DNA of 44,006 bases from BJGO01 sp039810885 (GTDB taxonomy: Bacteria > Bacteroidota > Bacteroidia > Chitinophagales > UBA10324). The notes under the pieces are model-generated. The model did no database searches. It had not been told where the DNA came from and saw only the letters and a program-made list of their open reading frames with translations. This document shows positions 24,805 to 33,409 of this stretch, piece after piece. The stretch spans positions 1 to 44,006 of the forward strand of contig JBDHXV010000025.1 in assembly GCA_039810885.1 (NCBI GenBank). The letters run 5' to 3'. A program made the position numbers and the translations under genes. Each line of letters starts with the position of its first letter. Position 1 is the first letter of the stretch.

Positions 24805-26079
24805 TTACCTTATATCCTCGTGTAAATCTTTTATCGAGCCGAAGCCAATTACATCCTTAAGTACATGCTCTTCATTCAACTCGGATGCCTTCATTACTTT
24901 TTCAAATCCAAATTTCTCTTTAATATCATATACCACACGACGAAGAGTATTCTTGCGAAGGTTGTTTTCAAAAATCTCTATCTGAACCATCTCATCAGGA
25001 ATAAAGGCTGTAACCGTAACGCCCATTGCTGTCATATTTAAATTGATAACCGGTTCGCAATGCTGTACTTCCTGAAACTTTCTCATACGTAACTTAATCA
25101 GTTGCATAAGCTCTGTGCCGTCTTGAATAGGTCGTCCTGTTTTTATCTTATCAGCCCATCTGTATCCGTTTTCATAAGAAGCCGTAAAATAGATTTCATT
25201 ACAAAACACACGCTGCAATACCATACGCCGCTCTAATGTCATACACAAGGCAACAAATAATTCTTCAAGAGTTTGTAAAGACAGACGCTGCGCCTTGGAT
25301 ATCTGCCGCATGGCTTGCATGCTCTTGTAATTGTGTGTCCATAAATCTACTTCGGAAAAGTTAAGTCGGTAGTACCAATGCTCACCAATAATACTATGAC
25401 AAGCAGCCCGAATCTTTTCAGGCGGCGTATAACGTAGCTCTAAAGGGGTTCTAATGCCGTAGCGTCGCAGGCGCAGGGCCATGGCATCAGCAATGCCGGG
25501 CAAATCAGTTAATTGCAACTTGGATAACACCTCATCAATGTTGTCAGGCATAATCTTAACAAGCCCGTCAGGCTTTTGCAAGTCTGTAGCCAATTTGGAC
25601 AAAAAAGCATTGGGAGCAATACCAATAGAGCACTTCAACCAATCGCCCACTTCCTTTTTAATGTCAGCCTTAATCTGATAGGCTAACTTCGTGGGGTCTT
25701 TATAAATGAGTTTGTAGTCCGTAAGGTTCATTACTGCTTCATCTATACTTTTTGGAATAACATCATCACAATATTTACGCAACACCTTAACCATCTTTTG
25801 ATGAAACTCTCGATAGCGCGCCGGGTGCGTTTCAAGCGGAACAAGATCAGGACAAATCTGCATAGCCTCACTTAGACGTAGCCCCAATTTGATGCCCCGC
25901 TTTTTGGCTTCTATAGATGGTGCAATAATGCAACCGGACTTGCCCGTGTAAACACAAACTCCTACAGGCCGACCTCGCAACCAATAATTCACCTGTTGTT
26001 CACAAGATGCAAAGAAACTATTCATATCCACGAACATGACTAAGCCCTGCGGGTTTTTCTCAAGGTTATTTTGATTCAT
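24805..26079 (-). CDS. Y-family (DinB/UmuC-type) DNA polymerase
   Basis: 424 residues. The catalytic palm carries M-F-V-D-M-N-S-F-F-A-S-C-E-Q with metal ligand Asp18 and K-S-I-D-E-A-V-M-N-L with Asp113-Glu114. The fingers contain Y-T-G-K-S-G-C-I-I-A-P-S-I-E-A-K-K-R-G-I-K. A helix-hairpin-helix-like stretch (L-T-D-L-P-G-I-A-D-A-M-A-L-R-L-R-R-Y-G-I) and a little-finger-like C-terminus follow. Such polymerases perform error-prone bypass of DNA lesions. The length and C-terminus differ from classical Pol IV, so I leave the symbol empty. No recA, lexA or umuD-like gene is nearby, and I see no clear SOS box upstream. It stands alone on the minus strand, with the long structured gap upstream of its start. 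Confidence 0.9.
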   Translation of the reverse strand: MNQNNLEKNPQGLVMFVDMNSFFASCEQQVNYWLRGRPVGVCVYTGKSGCIIAPSIEAKKRGIKLGLRLSEAMQICPDLVPLETHPARYREFHQKMVKVLRKYCDDVIPKSIDEAVMNLTDYKLIYKDPTKLAYQIKADIKKEVGDWLKCSIGIAPNAFLSKLATDLQKPDGLVKIMPDNIDEVLSKLQLTDLPGIADAMALRLRRYGIRTPLELRYTPPEKIRAACHSIIGEHWYYRLNFSEVDLWTHNYKSMQAMRQISKAQRLSLQTLEELFVALCMTLERRMVLQRVFCNEIYFTASYENGYRWADKIKTGRPIQDGTELMQLIKLRMRKFQEVQHCEPVINLNMTAMGVTVTAFIPDEMVQIEIFENNLRKNTLRRVVYDIKEKFGFEKVMKASELNEEHVLKDVIGFGSIKDLHEDIR

Positions 26080-26638
26080 GGATATATTTAGATTGAGACA
26101 AACAATATTACTACTATTTTTAGCATTCTATTTTATTAACTAATATATAAAATTGTTTTATCTTCTTTGGAAATCAAGCCGATTGAAAGTTGATAAAGAC
26201 ATAATAACAACCAACTTTAAAAGATAATTGGGTACTGAGAAAGTCGAAACTACGATGGAATATAGATTGCAAGAGCTATCAAGAATAATAAGGATGGTTC
26301 TGATGCGAAAAGCATCTGCTTGAATAAGGCATCAGCACGTTGACCTTCTATAGGCAACGTAAGCCTCAGGTATGGACACAAATAAATTGCAACCTGGAAA
26401 AAAGTCAAAAGCGGAAAACTCTCGATAAAAACCTATGTATGCTGGATTAGGCCTGACTCATACGCCTTAAAGGTCAAAGTCGAAGAAGGCTTTTGAATCT
26501 AAATAGGAGTATGAGTTTCGCAGCACATGAGTCTTCTTAAAAACTGCTTCTAAATGGACGAAAAATGAGGAGAGTAATAGAGGACAACTTTATATGGAGT
26601 TGAGCAGCAATAAATAAAAAAAGTACCTTTAAAAGAGG
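26080..26638. other. Long intergenic region with many inverted repeats; candidate structured RNA
   Basis: No reading frame with recognisable protein features is present in these 559 bp. Inverted repeats seen: AAAGTTG/CAACTTT at 26186-26192 and 26212-26218; GATGC/GCATC around a GAAAA loop at 26302-26316, competing with a 7-bp CTGATGC/GCATCAG pairing (26300-26306 with 26329-26335); ACGTTG-a-CCT/AGG-CAACGT at 26337-26360; ACTCATAC/GTATGAGT at 26456-26463 and 26509-26516, continued by CC/GG past one mismatch; CAACT/AGTTG at 26585-26602. AAAGTC followed by purine-AA occurs three times (26240, 26402, 26476). tmRNA, RNase P RNA and 4.5S RNA were looked for by their hallmark sequences and not found. 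It could be an undescribed RNA, a decayed mobile element or a UTR. Strand is unknown. Confidence 0.4.
26616..26630 (-). terminator. T-tract downstream of tRNA-Asp
   Basis: On the minus strand, 9 nt after the end of the tRNA, AAAGGTACTTT can form a very short hairpin and runs into seven T residues. It could end the tRNA transcript, but the stem is weak. Confidence 0.3.
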
Positions 26639-26712
26639 CGGTCCGGATGGGACTCGAACCCACGACCTCCGCCGTGACAGGGCAGCATTCTAACCAACTA
26701 AACTACCGGACC
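26639..26712 (-). tRNA. tRNA-Asp (anticodon GTC)
   Basis: A 74-nt minus-strand cloverleaf. The acceptor stem GGTCCGG pairs perfectly with CCGGACC, T8-A9 follow, and the D-arm is GTTT-AGTTGGTTA-GAAT. The anticodon arm is CTGCC-CTGTCAC-GGCGG with anticodon GTC and one T-G pair, the variable loop is AGGTC, and the T-arm is GTGGG-TTCGAGT-CCCAT. The discriminator is G73, which is the aspartate identity base. The next bases are CCT, so the 3' CCA is not encoded and must be added by nucleotidyltransferase. A well-matched promoter lies just upstream. Confidence 0.97.
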
Positions 26713-26728
26713 TCCTTTGCAGGGGCAG

Positions 26729-26758
26729 CAAAAGTAATTCTTTTTGTTATTCTCCAAA
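26729..26758 (-). promoter_or_regulatory. Promoter of tRNA-Asp
   Basis: On the minus strand, TTTG at 26758-26755 and TACTTTTG at 26736-26729 are separated by 18 nt. This is close to the Bacteroidota primary sigma consensus TTTG-N19-TAnnTTTG. The -7 box ends 16 nt before the mature tRNA 5' end, leaving a leader of about 10 nt for RNase P processing. It is the best two-part promoter match in the window. Confidence 0.65.
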
Positions 26759-26899
26759 ATATTTTTTCTCTTATGAATAAGAAAATTTATTTCTTGCGTC
26801 ATATACAAGCATTTGAATCTTACGCAATGAGTGCTGCTCCTTTTCGAATGATAAAATCACTTTTTGAAAATTATTAACTTAGCCTTAAATGTTACTATT

Positions 26900-27322
26900 A
26901 TGAAAAAGATAATTACGCTTACCGGGCTATTGGTTATTGTTTTCACCATCACCCTATTTACTCACGCACAAGAAAGTAAAAAACAAGATGACTGGAAGCC
27001 GCAGAATTTAAAGGTTCTGCCTCAAGATATTAGTGCCGAAGACTTAAAGTCTATTATGAAATCATTTAATAAGGCTCTTGGCGTTGAGTGCCGTTTCTGT
27101 CATACACCTAAGGAAGGAAACGAAAAGGAACTTGACTTTGCCAGTGATCAAAATTTCCGTAAGGAAATCGCTCGTGGAATGTTTGTGATGACGAAAGAAA
27201 TCAATGCAAACTATTTTGCCAAGCACCCACACGATGGTAGCATAAATCAGATTGCCTGTATGACTTGCCATAACGGCAAAGAAGAACCTTTCTCATACAA
27301 AGTCAGTATAGATGCTAAGTAA
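26900..27322 (+). CDS. Di-haem c-type cytochrome (reaction-centre cytochrome c subunit-like family)
   Basis: 140 residues from the ATG at 26900, where a signal peptide begins (MKKIITLTGLLVIVFTITLF); the frame extends 12 codons further upstream without a signal. Two haem-binding motifs are present: C-R-F-C-H at 64-68 and C-M-T-C-H at 120-124. L-K-V-L-P-Q-D-I-S-A-E-D-L near 37-49 and E-I-A-R-G-M-F-V-M-T-K-E-I-N at 89-102 match small periplasmic cytochromes that domain databases place with the photosynthetic reaction-centre cytochrome c subunit. In non-phototrophic Bacteroidota the partner is unknown; a role in periplasmic electron transfer is inferred. It is monocistronic, ending in a strong bidirectional terminator. 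Confidence 0.88.
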   Translation: MKKIITLTGLLVIVFTITLFTHAQESKKQDDWKPQNLKVLPQDISAEDLKSIMKSFNKALGVECRFCHTPKEGNEKELDFASDQNFRKEIARGMFVMTKEINANYFAKHPHDGSINQIACMTCHNGKEEPFSYKVSIDAK

Positions 27323-27383
27323 AATCAATCTTTAACGAGAAAGAGAATAGAACTTCCGATACAAACTTGTTTATCGTGCTGAA

Positions 27384-27419
27384 AATAAAAAAGGGTCTAT
27401 AATAAGCCCCTTTTTTATT
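27384..27419. terminator. Bidirectional terminator between cytochrome and OmpA-family genes
   Basis: AATAAAAAAGGG and CCCTTTTTTATT form a perfect 12-bp stem around a 12-nt loop, with an A-tract on one side and a T-tract on the other. It lies between two convergent genes and works as an intrinsic terminator read from either strand. Confidence 0.85.
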
Positions 27420-27432
27420 GCGCTGCATTGCC

Positions 27433-29496
27433 TTATTGGTCTTGTTTCTTCTGTTCATCTATGGTATCCACAGCATTCTCGTCATATCCTGCTTCACCTT
27501 GTTTATAGATGATTTCTTTACCCGGTATAGACCCAATTATCTTAAAGTCTGTACGACGGTTTAATTGGCGACCCTCAGGGTTGTCTTTTCCATTAATTTC
27601 ATTAGGTGCAATGGGTTCTGTTTCTCCCATACCGGTGGCTTTCAAACGATCGAGCGAGATTCCTTTTTTAGTCAAATAATTTACAACACTCTGCGCACGA
27701 TTTTGAGATAGCTTCATGTTATAATCATCGTTACCCTTACTATCGGTGTGCGAGCGAATCTCAACGACAATGCTTGGGTTGCTTTGAAGTACATCATACA
27801 ATGAATCTAAGGCCGGGAATGATTCGGGGCGAAGTGTAGCCTTATCAAAATCATAGAATATATTCTTAATTACTAATGGCCCAATCGGTATCTTTTTTAT
27901 GTAAACATTTACAAGTAAAGTATCGTTATCCTCTTTCTTCTCAACAGAGAATGATGCACTACCATTAAAATAACCTTGCTTTGTAGCAACTAAGGAATAT
28001 TTTTCTGAGTGCTTCGTATCAAAAAGGAAAAGGGTATCTTTTTTAGTAGTCATACTGCCATAGGATACATCTCCCTGAACTAACTGAACCGTTGCCCCGG
28101 GCACCACTTGTTTGGTTTCTTCATCATAGACATTTCCGCGTACGGCATAATAAATAATGCGAGGATATTCAAAGCGCCAGATATCATCACAGCAGGTTTC
28201 ACTTTTAACAGAAATGGTGCCTGGTCTGTTTGATACGAGGTACCCGCTATATCGTTTATCATCCAGTATGTAATACATATCATCTACACTGGAGTTAATC
28301 GGATATTTCTTATTTACAGCGGGTTCCCATTTCTTAAAAGCACCTTTACTTGAAAAGATATCTAACCCGCCCATGCCAGGCCAACCTTCAGAACTAAAGT
28401 AGAGTATATTATTTTTAAAATCATAGTAAGGTGTTACTTCGTTAAAAGAGGTATTAATTTTCTTTCCCAGATTCGCCGGGGCCTGATAATTACCGCTTTT
28501 ATCTCGTACGGTGTACCATATATCCATGCCACCTTCACCGTTTGCACGATTAGAAACGAAATATACGACTTCGCCATTTTTTGAAGTAGTTATTGTGGGT
28601 TGAGTGTTTGTCGAATCAGGATCATTAAAGGAGCACTTTACGGGGCTTTGCCATTTGTTATTTTTGTTCTCGATCAGATAGATATCGCAACGCATTCTCA
28701 TCTTCGCATCCGGCTCACAACGTGTAAAGTAAAATCTCTTTTTATCCGGTGAAAATGTACCGTTTCCTACGTGGAAATTACCTTTAGGTATAGGAAGATC
28801 AGTATATAGTTTACTAGCTTGATAAGCTGAATCAACGATGTTAGAGATATAAAACTCGGCATAGGCCTCATTTTTTTTCACATCACTCACCATAATAATT
28901 TTATCTGACTTTAATGAGGCATATAACAATTTATCTGTGCCGAGAGGCATCGGTGAAAATTCCGTGTAAGGAGCATTTACGTTTGCATTTAAGTGCGTTA
29001 CTTTAACCGTGTCAGGATTGGCCATCCACTTTTGAGCTAATTCGCATCCATCCGATTGGAGCTTTGCATTCTTCTTAATCTGTGAAGAATTTTGCCCTTT
29101 GTAATTCAGGTAACGGTCAAACTCTGTTTTAGCCGCCGGATATTTTGCGTTCATCTTTAAGCACGTTGCATACATGTAACCTGCCAAAGGATACTCCGGC
29201 GAGTTCATGTCTTTTAACGTTTTAAACCAGCGTTCTGCTTGTTTATAGTCACGTAAGTAAAATTCACAGTATGCAATTTGACTTACAGCATAGCTATTCT
29301 TATCTTCTTTTTCGTAAACTTTTTGATAATACTCGGCAGCGTTAAAATAGCTGCCAATGGAAAAAAGATAATCGGCAAGCTTGAGTGCCGACTTAGCACT
29401 CATTTTTTTATCAGGTTCTTGTGTTTGAGCTGATGCCTGTTTCAGGCCGATAGATGCGGCAAGTAAGATGAGTAAGAGTGTGTATTTAATTTTCAT
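27433..29496 (-). CDS. OmpA-family protein with TPR and PD40 repeats (T9SS-associated)
   Basis: 687 residues. Order of parts: signal peptide (~1-23, ending Q-A-S-A-Q); TPR-like helices at ~33-130 (S-Y-F-N-A-A-E-Y-Y-Q-K-V-Y, then Q-A-E-R-W-F-K-T-L); PD40-type β-propeller repeats at ~190-400 (T-F-S-P-D-K-K-R-F-Y-F-T, V-V-Y-F-V-S-N-R, I-L-Y-F-S-S-E-G); a carboxypeptidase-regulatory-like β-sandwich at ~450-530; and a C-terminal OmpA domain with Y-D-F-D-K-A-T-L-R-P and E-I-R-S-H-T-D-S-K-G-N plus L-S-Q-N-R-A-Q-S-V, the peptidoglycan-binding residues. This architecture resembles PorE-like proteins that tether T9SS components to the cell wall. It is the last gene of the four-gene operon, 31 bp after the PorP/SprF gene. 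Confidence 0.92.
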   Translation of the reverse strand: MKIKYTLLLILLAASIGLKQASAQTQEPDKKMSAKSALKLADYLFSIGSYFNAAEYYQKVYEKEDKNSYAVSQIAYCEFYLRDYKQAERWFKTLKDMNSPEYPLAGYMYATCLKMNAKYPAAKTEFDRYLNYKGQNSSQIKKNAKLQSDGCELAQKWMANPDTVKVTHLNANVNAPYTEFSPMPLGTDKLLYASLKSDKIIMVSDVKKNEAYAEFYISNIVDSAYQASKLYTDLPIPKGNFHVGNGTFSPDKKRFYFTRCEPDAKMRMRCDIYLIENKNNKWQSPVKCSFNDPDSTNTQPTITTSKNGEVVYFVSNRANGEGGMDIWYTVRDKSGNYQAPANLGKKINTSFNEVTPYYDFKNNILYFSSEGWPGMGGLDIFSSKGAFKKWEPAVNKKYPINSSVDDMYYILDDKRYSGYLVSNRPGTISVKSETCCDDIWRFEYPRIIYYAVRGNVYDEETKQVVPGATVQLVQGDVSYGSMTTKKDTLFLFDTKHSEKYSLVATKQGYFNGSASFSVEKKEDNDTLLVNVYIKKIPIGPLVIKNIFYDFDKATLRPESFPALDSLYDVLQSNPSIVVEIRSHTDSKGNDDYNMKLSQNRAQSVVNYLTKKGISLDRLKATGMGETEPIAPNEINGKDNPEGRQLNRRTDFKIIGSIPGKEIIYKQGEAGYDENAVDTIDEQKKQDQ

Positions 29497-29527
29497 CGTT
29501 GTTAATGTGTCTTTTGGCTTGAAATAA

Positions 29528-30547
29528 TTAGAAACGTGGGCACCATTGTATCGGCTCTACTTCAATAATGCTGGTAATACACCCTGTATAGTTGAATGAT
29601 AATTCAAGCCCTCCTCGATAGTTTGATGCAGTATTTAATGAGGAAGTGTTCACATCATAACTTAATCCAACTCGGAAGTTTTTATAATCCATTGCAATTA
29701 CCGGAATGATTGCATCTCCTATGCGATAGTATGCACCAAAAGAAAGGCGAGGGTTAAAGTTGCCTTGTAATAGGTAGCTAAGTGATGCGCCAACGTTAGT
29801 TTCTGTAGATTTTGCCTGTGACATATAAATAAATGATGGGTTTATACTCATCTTATCATTAATAGCATACTGTAATCCACCGTGAATGACCGTTCTCATG
29901 TTGAGTTTATTATCCGCATTAAAGAAAGTTTCTTTTGGCTGATTCACATTAAACGCAGCGGCACCTAAAAACACTTTTAATTTTTCATTTGGAATATATG
30001 CCCAAAAGATACCGGAGTGTAAATTCAAATAACCAAAACTTGTTTTACCAAAGTTCTCAAGATTGGATAAGTTTTGATTAAATGTGCTGCCGTTCCATTG
30101 TGTTTCAAACGTCAAAAGAGAAGCGTCAATCCTTTTTTGAGTAAATCCAACCTGTAGTCCTATAGACACGGAATGCTTTTTATTTACGTCAGGATGAATC
30201 ATATATCCGCCGGAAGCCGCTATGGATAAGTTGTTCAAGTTGCCATCTCCACTTCGGTCATTGTAAATAATTAAGCCCGCACTCAAGTTTCCGGTTTTAA
30301 CAAACTTTGGTGCTAATGAATTTATGTCAAATGAAACAGAAGGTGTTCGATATGGTGCCGGTATGCTACTCCACTGATTTTTATAGTTTGCAGAAATACG
30401 GTAGCGGCAGTCATTAATTCCTGTAAGGGCAGGATTCAGCGTAAGTGGCGAGGCATAAAACTGTGAATAATGTATGTCCTGCGCCAGGGTAGCGGAAGAA
30501 ACGATCAGAAAAAGTAGAAACTGAAGTCGTGTAAAGATTTTTATCAT
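29528..30547 (-). CDS. PorP/SprF-family type IX secretion outer-membrane protein
   Basis: 339 residues from the ATG at 30547, where a signal peptide begins (M-I-K-I-F-T-R-L-Q ... A-T-L-A-Q). The frame can extend three codons to a TTG, which adds nothing recognisable. The mature N-terminus D-I-H-Y-S-Q-F-Y-A-S-P-L-T-L-N-P-A-L-T-G is the diagnostic opening of PorP/SprF proteins, followed by a β-barrel-like alternation (W-S-S-I-P-A-P-Y-R-T-P-S-V-S-F-D, G-A-Y-Y-R-I-G-D-A). Family members are outer-membrane proteins needed for secretion or attachment of specific T9SS cargo, notably type B sorting-domain proteins such as SprB with SprF. It lies 16 bp after a type B cargo gene, which suggests a dedicated pair. 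Confidence 0.95.
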   Translation of the reverse strand: MIKIFTRLQFLLFLIVSSATLAQDIHYSQFYASPLTLNPALTGINDCRYRISANYKNQWSSIPAPYRTPSVSFDINSLAPKFVKTGNLSAGLIIYNDRSGDGNLNNLSIAASGGYMIHPDVNKKHSVSIGLQVGFTQKRIDASLLTFETQWNGSTFNQNLSNLENFGKTSFGYLNLHSGIFWAYIPNEKLKVFLGAAAFNVNQPKETFFNADNKLNMRTVIHGGLQYAINDKMSINPSFIYMSQAKSTETNVGASLSYLLQGNFNPRLSFGAYYRIGDAIIPVIAMDYKNFRVGLSYDVNTSSLNTASNYRGGLELSFNYTGCITSIIEVEPIQWCPRF

Positions 30548-30563
30548 AGATAGCAAATGTCAG

Positions 30564-33389
30564 TTAGCGAAGTAAGGAAACATTTCCGTATTTCACAAAT
30601 GACTTGCCGTTTACATCAATACCTTCGATCAGATATACATATACACCTAAGTCGCCCGGTGTGCCTTTGTATGTCCCATCCCAGCCTTGGTCGGCCACAT
30701 TTGTTTGAAACACGGTGTTACCCCATCGGTCAAATATCTGAAAATTCTTGAGATTAAAAATACCCCGCACAATAAAATTAAAGCGATCATTAAATCCATC
30801 CCCATTGGGCGAGAATGCATTTGGAATAAGAATGAATGTTTCATTCTTAACAACCACTACCACGGCACGAGTAAATTGGCATCCTTCATCTGTGGTTACC
30901 GTTACTGTGTAGGTTGTTGTTTGTGATGGTGTCGAAACCGGGGAAGATGTATTTGAAAACGCTAATGTCGAATCAGGAACCCAAGAATAGGATGCTCCAC
31001 CACTTGCAAAAAGCGATATACTTTCTCCTAAATAAATTTCCTGTGTGCTACTTGTTTGAATGTAGGGTTCGGGATAAACATTAATAAAGACGGTATTCGT
31101 GTCTAAACAGCCGTTAACATCACCTACTACTACCGTGTAGGTGGTTGGTACTGCCGGATAGACAATAGGATTTTGAATCGTAGGATCCGAGATGTTATAT
31201 AATGGTCCCCACGAATAAGTTACCCCACCATTAGCAATTGGGAATGCTTGTGAATAAAGACATATTATGGTGTCATTTGTAATTGTAGATGTGGCATTAG
31301 GATAGACGGTGATTACGACGCTATCCGAAACCATGCAGATAAATCCACTTGATGAAACATTGACCGTATAGGTCGTTGTTATCGATGGGTCGGCAACCGG
31401 GTTCGCAATGTTAGGATTGTTCAAGCCTATAGTAGGAGTCCATGAGTATGTTGTTCCACCGCTTGCATTTAAGTTTGTCGTGAACCAAGGGCATATAGCA
31501 ACATCATCCCCCGCATCAGGTATAACATGAGTAACTTTTACAACTATTGAATCGGTTGCTATGCATGCTCCTAAAGAGGTCGTGATTAGGTATTGTGTAG
31601 TTGTTTGTGGAAATGCCATTGTTGATGCACATGTCGGACAAGATAAGCCCGTAGCAGGTGTCCACAGATATATTAAATTATTTTGTGTCGTAGTTGATAT
31701 TTGGACGGAGTCTCCATAACAAACATTAACCGTATCGGGGCCTGCATTGGCAAGAGGAACAGTTACATTGACTATGATGGTGTCTTGATGCGAGCAAAGC
31801 GCAGCATAAGCTTTTATAATATATGTTGTTGTTACAGTAGGGTTTGCTTGTGTCGTTGCACAAGTAGAACAGGCTAAGCCCGTGGCAGGTGTCCATTCGT
31901 AATTAACCCCGGGAATAGTCGGAGTACTTAATGTAACAGGATACCCTATGCACATATTTTGATCGGGACCCGCATTGGTATAAACCTGAACTACCTGTAT
32001 TGCTACAGAGTCACTTGCATTACAAGTTCCGGCGGAAATTGTAACCGAGTAGGTCATATTTTGTGTAGGATTTGCAATCGGGTTTTGACAAGTGTCGCAC
32101 GACAATCCGGTGCTCGGTGTCCATTGATATGAAATCGCTGTACCACCGTTTACTCCCAATTCTATGGGCTGCCCGTAGCACATTATCGTATCCGGTGTAG
32201 TTTCAGCTTGCATAAAATCGGATATATAAATTATCGCTGTATCATAAGCACTACCGCTACAAAACTGAGGTTGATAAAGAATCATAATACTCTCCATCGG
32301 CTCAGAAATAAAATCCTGAATAGGTATAATTGTGATGGTTTGTGTTTGTTGACCCGGTAAGAAGAAAACGGTATCTGAAACAAAATTTTGATAGATATAA
32401 TCTATTCCAAACTGTGCAGTACCTGAAAATTGCATAGGCACAGCAACGGTATCTTGTGGCACAAAGCTTAGTGTTAAATTTATTTGTCCATTCACACAAC
32501 CTTCTACAGCAGTAGGGCTGTTTGTTATTGGGTTAAGATAAGTAGCCGTTGTGGAAATTGTAACACCGTAACTGCTAAGTGAACCTGCTTCGATGAATAC
32601 ACCTGAATCATAACCGGAATCTCCCCTATCCTGTACTCCAAGTTTCAGATGATAGGTCTGACACGGTGTTACTGCAGCCTTTGCCGTTAATACTTTTGTA
32701 ATTCCATCGTAAACAACATTTTGAGCTATCTGACAATTGTATGAAGCATTACACAATCCGCTATTATCATAGCAAATATAATATGGTGATCCATTCTGAC
32801 AATTAACCGTTCCAATGGTAACCGGAGTACTTGTTCCGGGTATGAGTGCTATATTCTGTTGACCCATTATGCCCGGGCCACTAATGAAAAATCCAAAGAC
32901 ATCATTATATGTTGTTAAAGTTCCTCCGCCACCTACGAATTCAGGATACTCTTCTGAACCCCATACATAGTTGAAACTTAGAGTATCTGAAGTAACAAAT
33001 ACGTCAAATTCCAGAATGCATGCATCATAGGTGCTGCCTCCGGGGGCTAATGAATTTAAGTTTACATCACCTGGCGTACTCCAACTTTGACTAAGAAACG
33101 TGCTACTGGGACTGCCGATACTTCCTAATAAGCCTTGTACAGTTCCACTGGTAAGTATAATTCCACCGGGAATGCCAATGTCAGGAGATGAGGTTGTGAA
33201 TATACCTGCTGCTGAGCCAGTGGCATCAAGTTGACAATTTGTTGTTGCATTGGAGACGGTTACGCCGGCTCCCACAAGAGTCTGTGCTAATTGGTTTGCA
33301 TTATTTGTTTGGGTAACCGTGGTCTGCGCTATACTGTTACTTGTCAATACAACAAGAATTAAAATATTTACAAAATGCAGTTTTTTCAT
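30564..33389 (-). CDS. Choice-of-anchor L surface protein with type B T9SS sorting domain (paralogue 2)
   Basis: 941 residues. Signal peptide ~1-21 (ending S-I-A-Q); choice-of-anchor L domain at ~25-265 (N-A-N-Q-L-A-Q-T-L-V-G, F-N-Y-V-W-G-S-E-E-Y-P-E-F, Y-N-D-V-F-G-F-F-I-S-G-P-G); a Calx-β-like segment at ~275-390 (F-G-I-D-Y, I-T-I-I-P-I-Q-D). About five PKD/Ig-like repeats of the A-G-P-D/D-x-x-I-C-x-G type follow. The last ~90 residues are a type B sorting domain with P-N-A-F-S-P-N-G-D-G-F-N-D and D-R-W-G-N-T-V-F, ending Y-G-N-V-S-L-L-R. It is exported by the T9SS and probably held at the surface. The anchor L domain has no known biochemical role. It is the second gene in the operon, 20 bp after its paralogue. 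Confidence 0.93.
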   Translation of the reverse strand: MKKLHFVNILILVVLTSNSIAQTTVTQTNNANQLAQTLVGAGVTVSNATTNCQLDATGSAAGIFTTSSPDIGIPGGIILTSGTVQGLLGSIGSPSSTFLSQSWSTPGDVNLNSLAPGGSTYDACILEFDVFVTSDTLSFNYVWGSEEYPEFVGGGGTLTTYNDVFGFFISGPGIMGQQNIALIPGTSTPVTIGTVNCQNGSPYYICYDNSGLCNASYNCQIAQNVVYDGITKVLTAKAAVTPCQTYHLKLGVQDRGDSGYDSGVFIEAGSLSSYGVTISTTATYLNPITNSPTAVEGCVNGQINLTLSFVPQDTVAVPMQFSGTAQFGIDYIYQNFVSDTVFFLPGQQTQTITIIPIQDFISEPMESIMILYQPQFCSGSAYDTAIIYISDFMQAETTPDTIMCYGQPIELGVNGGTAISYQWTPSTGLSCDTCQNPIANPTQNMTYSVTISAGTCNASDSVAIQVVQVYTNAGPDQNMCIGYPVTLSTPTIPGVNYEWTPATGLACSTCATTQANPTVTTTYIIKAYAALCSHQDTIIVNVTVPLANAGPDTVNVCYGDSVQISTTTQNNLIYLWTPATGLSCPTCASTMAFPQTTTQYLITTSLGACIATDSIVVKVTHVIPDAGDDVAICPWFTTNLNASGGTTYSWTPTIGLNNPNIANPVADPSITTTYTVNVSSSGFICMVSDSVVITVYPNATSTITNDTIICLYSQAFPIANGGVTYSWGPLYNISDPTIQNPIVYPAVPTTYTVVVGDVNGCLDTNTVFINVYPEPYIQTSSTQEIYLGESISLFASGGASYSWVPDSTLAFSNTSSPVSTPSQTTTYTVTVTTDEGCQFTRAVVVVVKNETFILIPNAFSPNGDGFNDRFNFIVRGIFNLKNFQIFDRWGNTVFQTNVADQGWDGTYKGTPGDLGVYVYLIEGIDVNGKSFVKYGNVSLLR

Positions 33390-33409
33390 TGGGTTTATAT
33401 AAAAAGGTG

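Noticed and set aside
24805..26079. Polymerase gene plus structured region as a defence or retron-like system
   Set aside because: The polymerase is an ordinary Y-family translesion enzyme with intact active site, and nothing links it functionally to the gap.
26080..26638. tmRNA, RNase P RNA, group II intron or retron
   Set aside because: No tmRNA T-arm or tag, no RNase P core motifs, and no reverse transcriptase in the window; the region is kept only as an unassigned structured candidate.
26647..26877. A 76-codon plus-strand frame starting G-L-E-P-T-T-S-A-V-T-G
   Set aside because: It is antisense to tRNA-Asp; this peptide is a well-known artefact of translating the complement of a tRNA gene.
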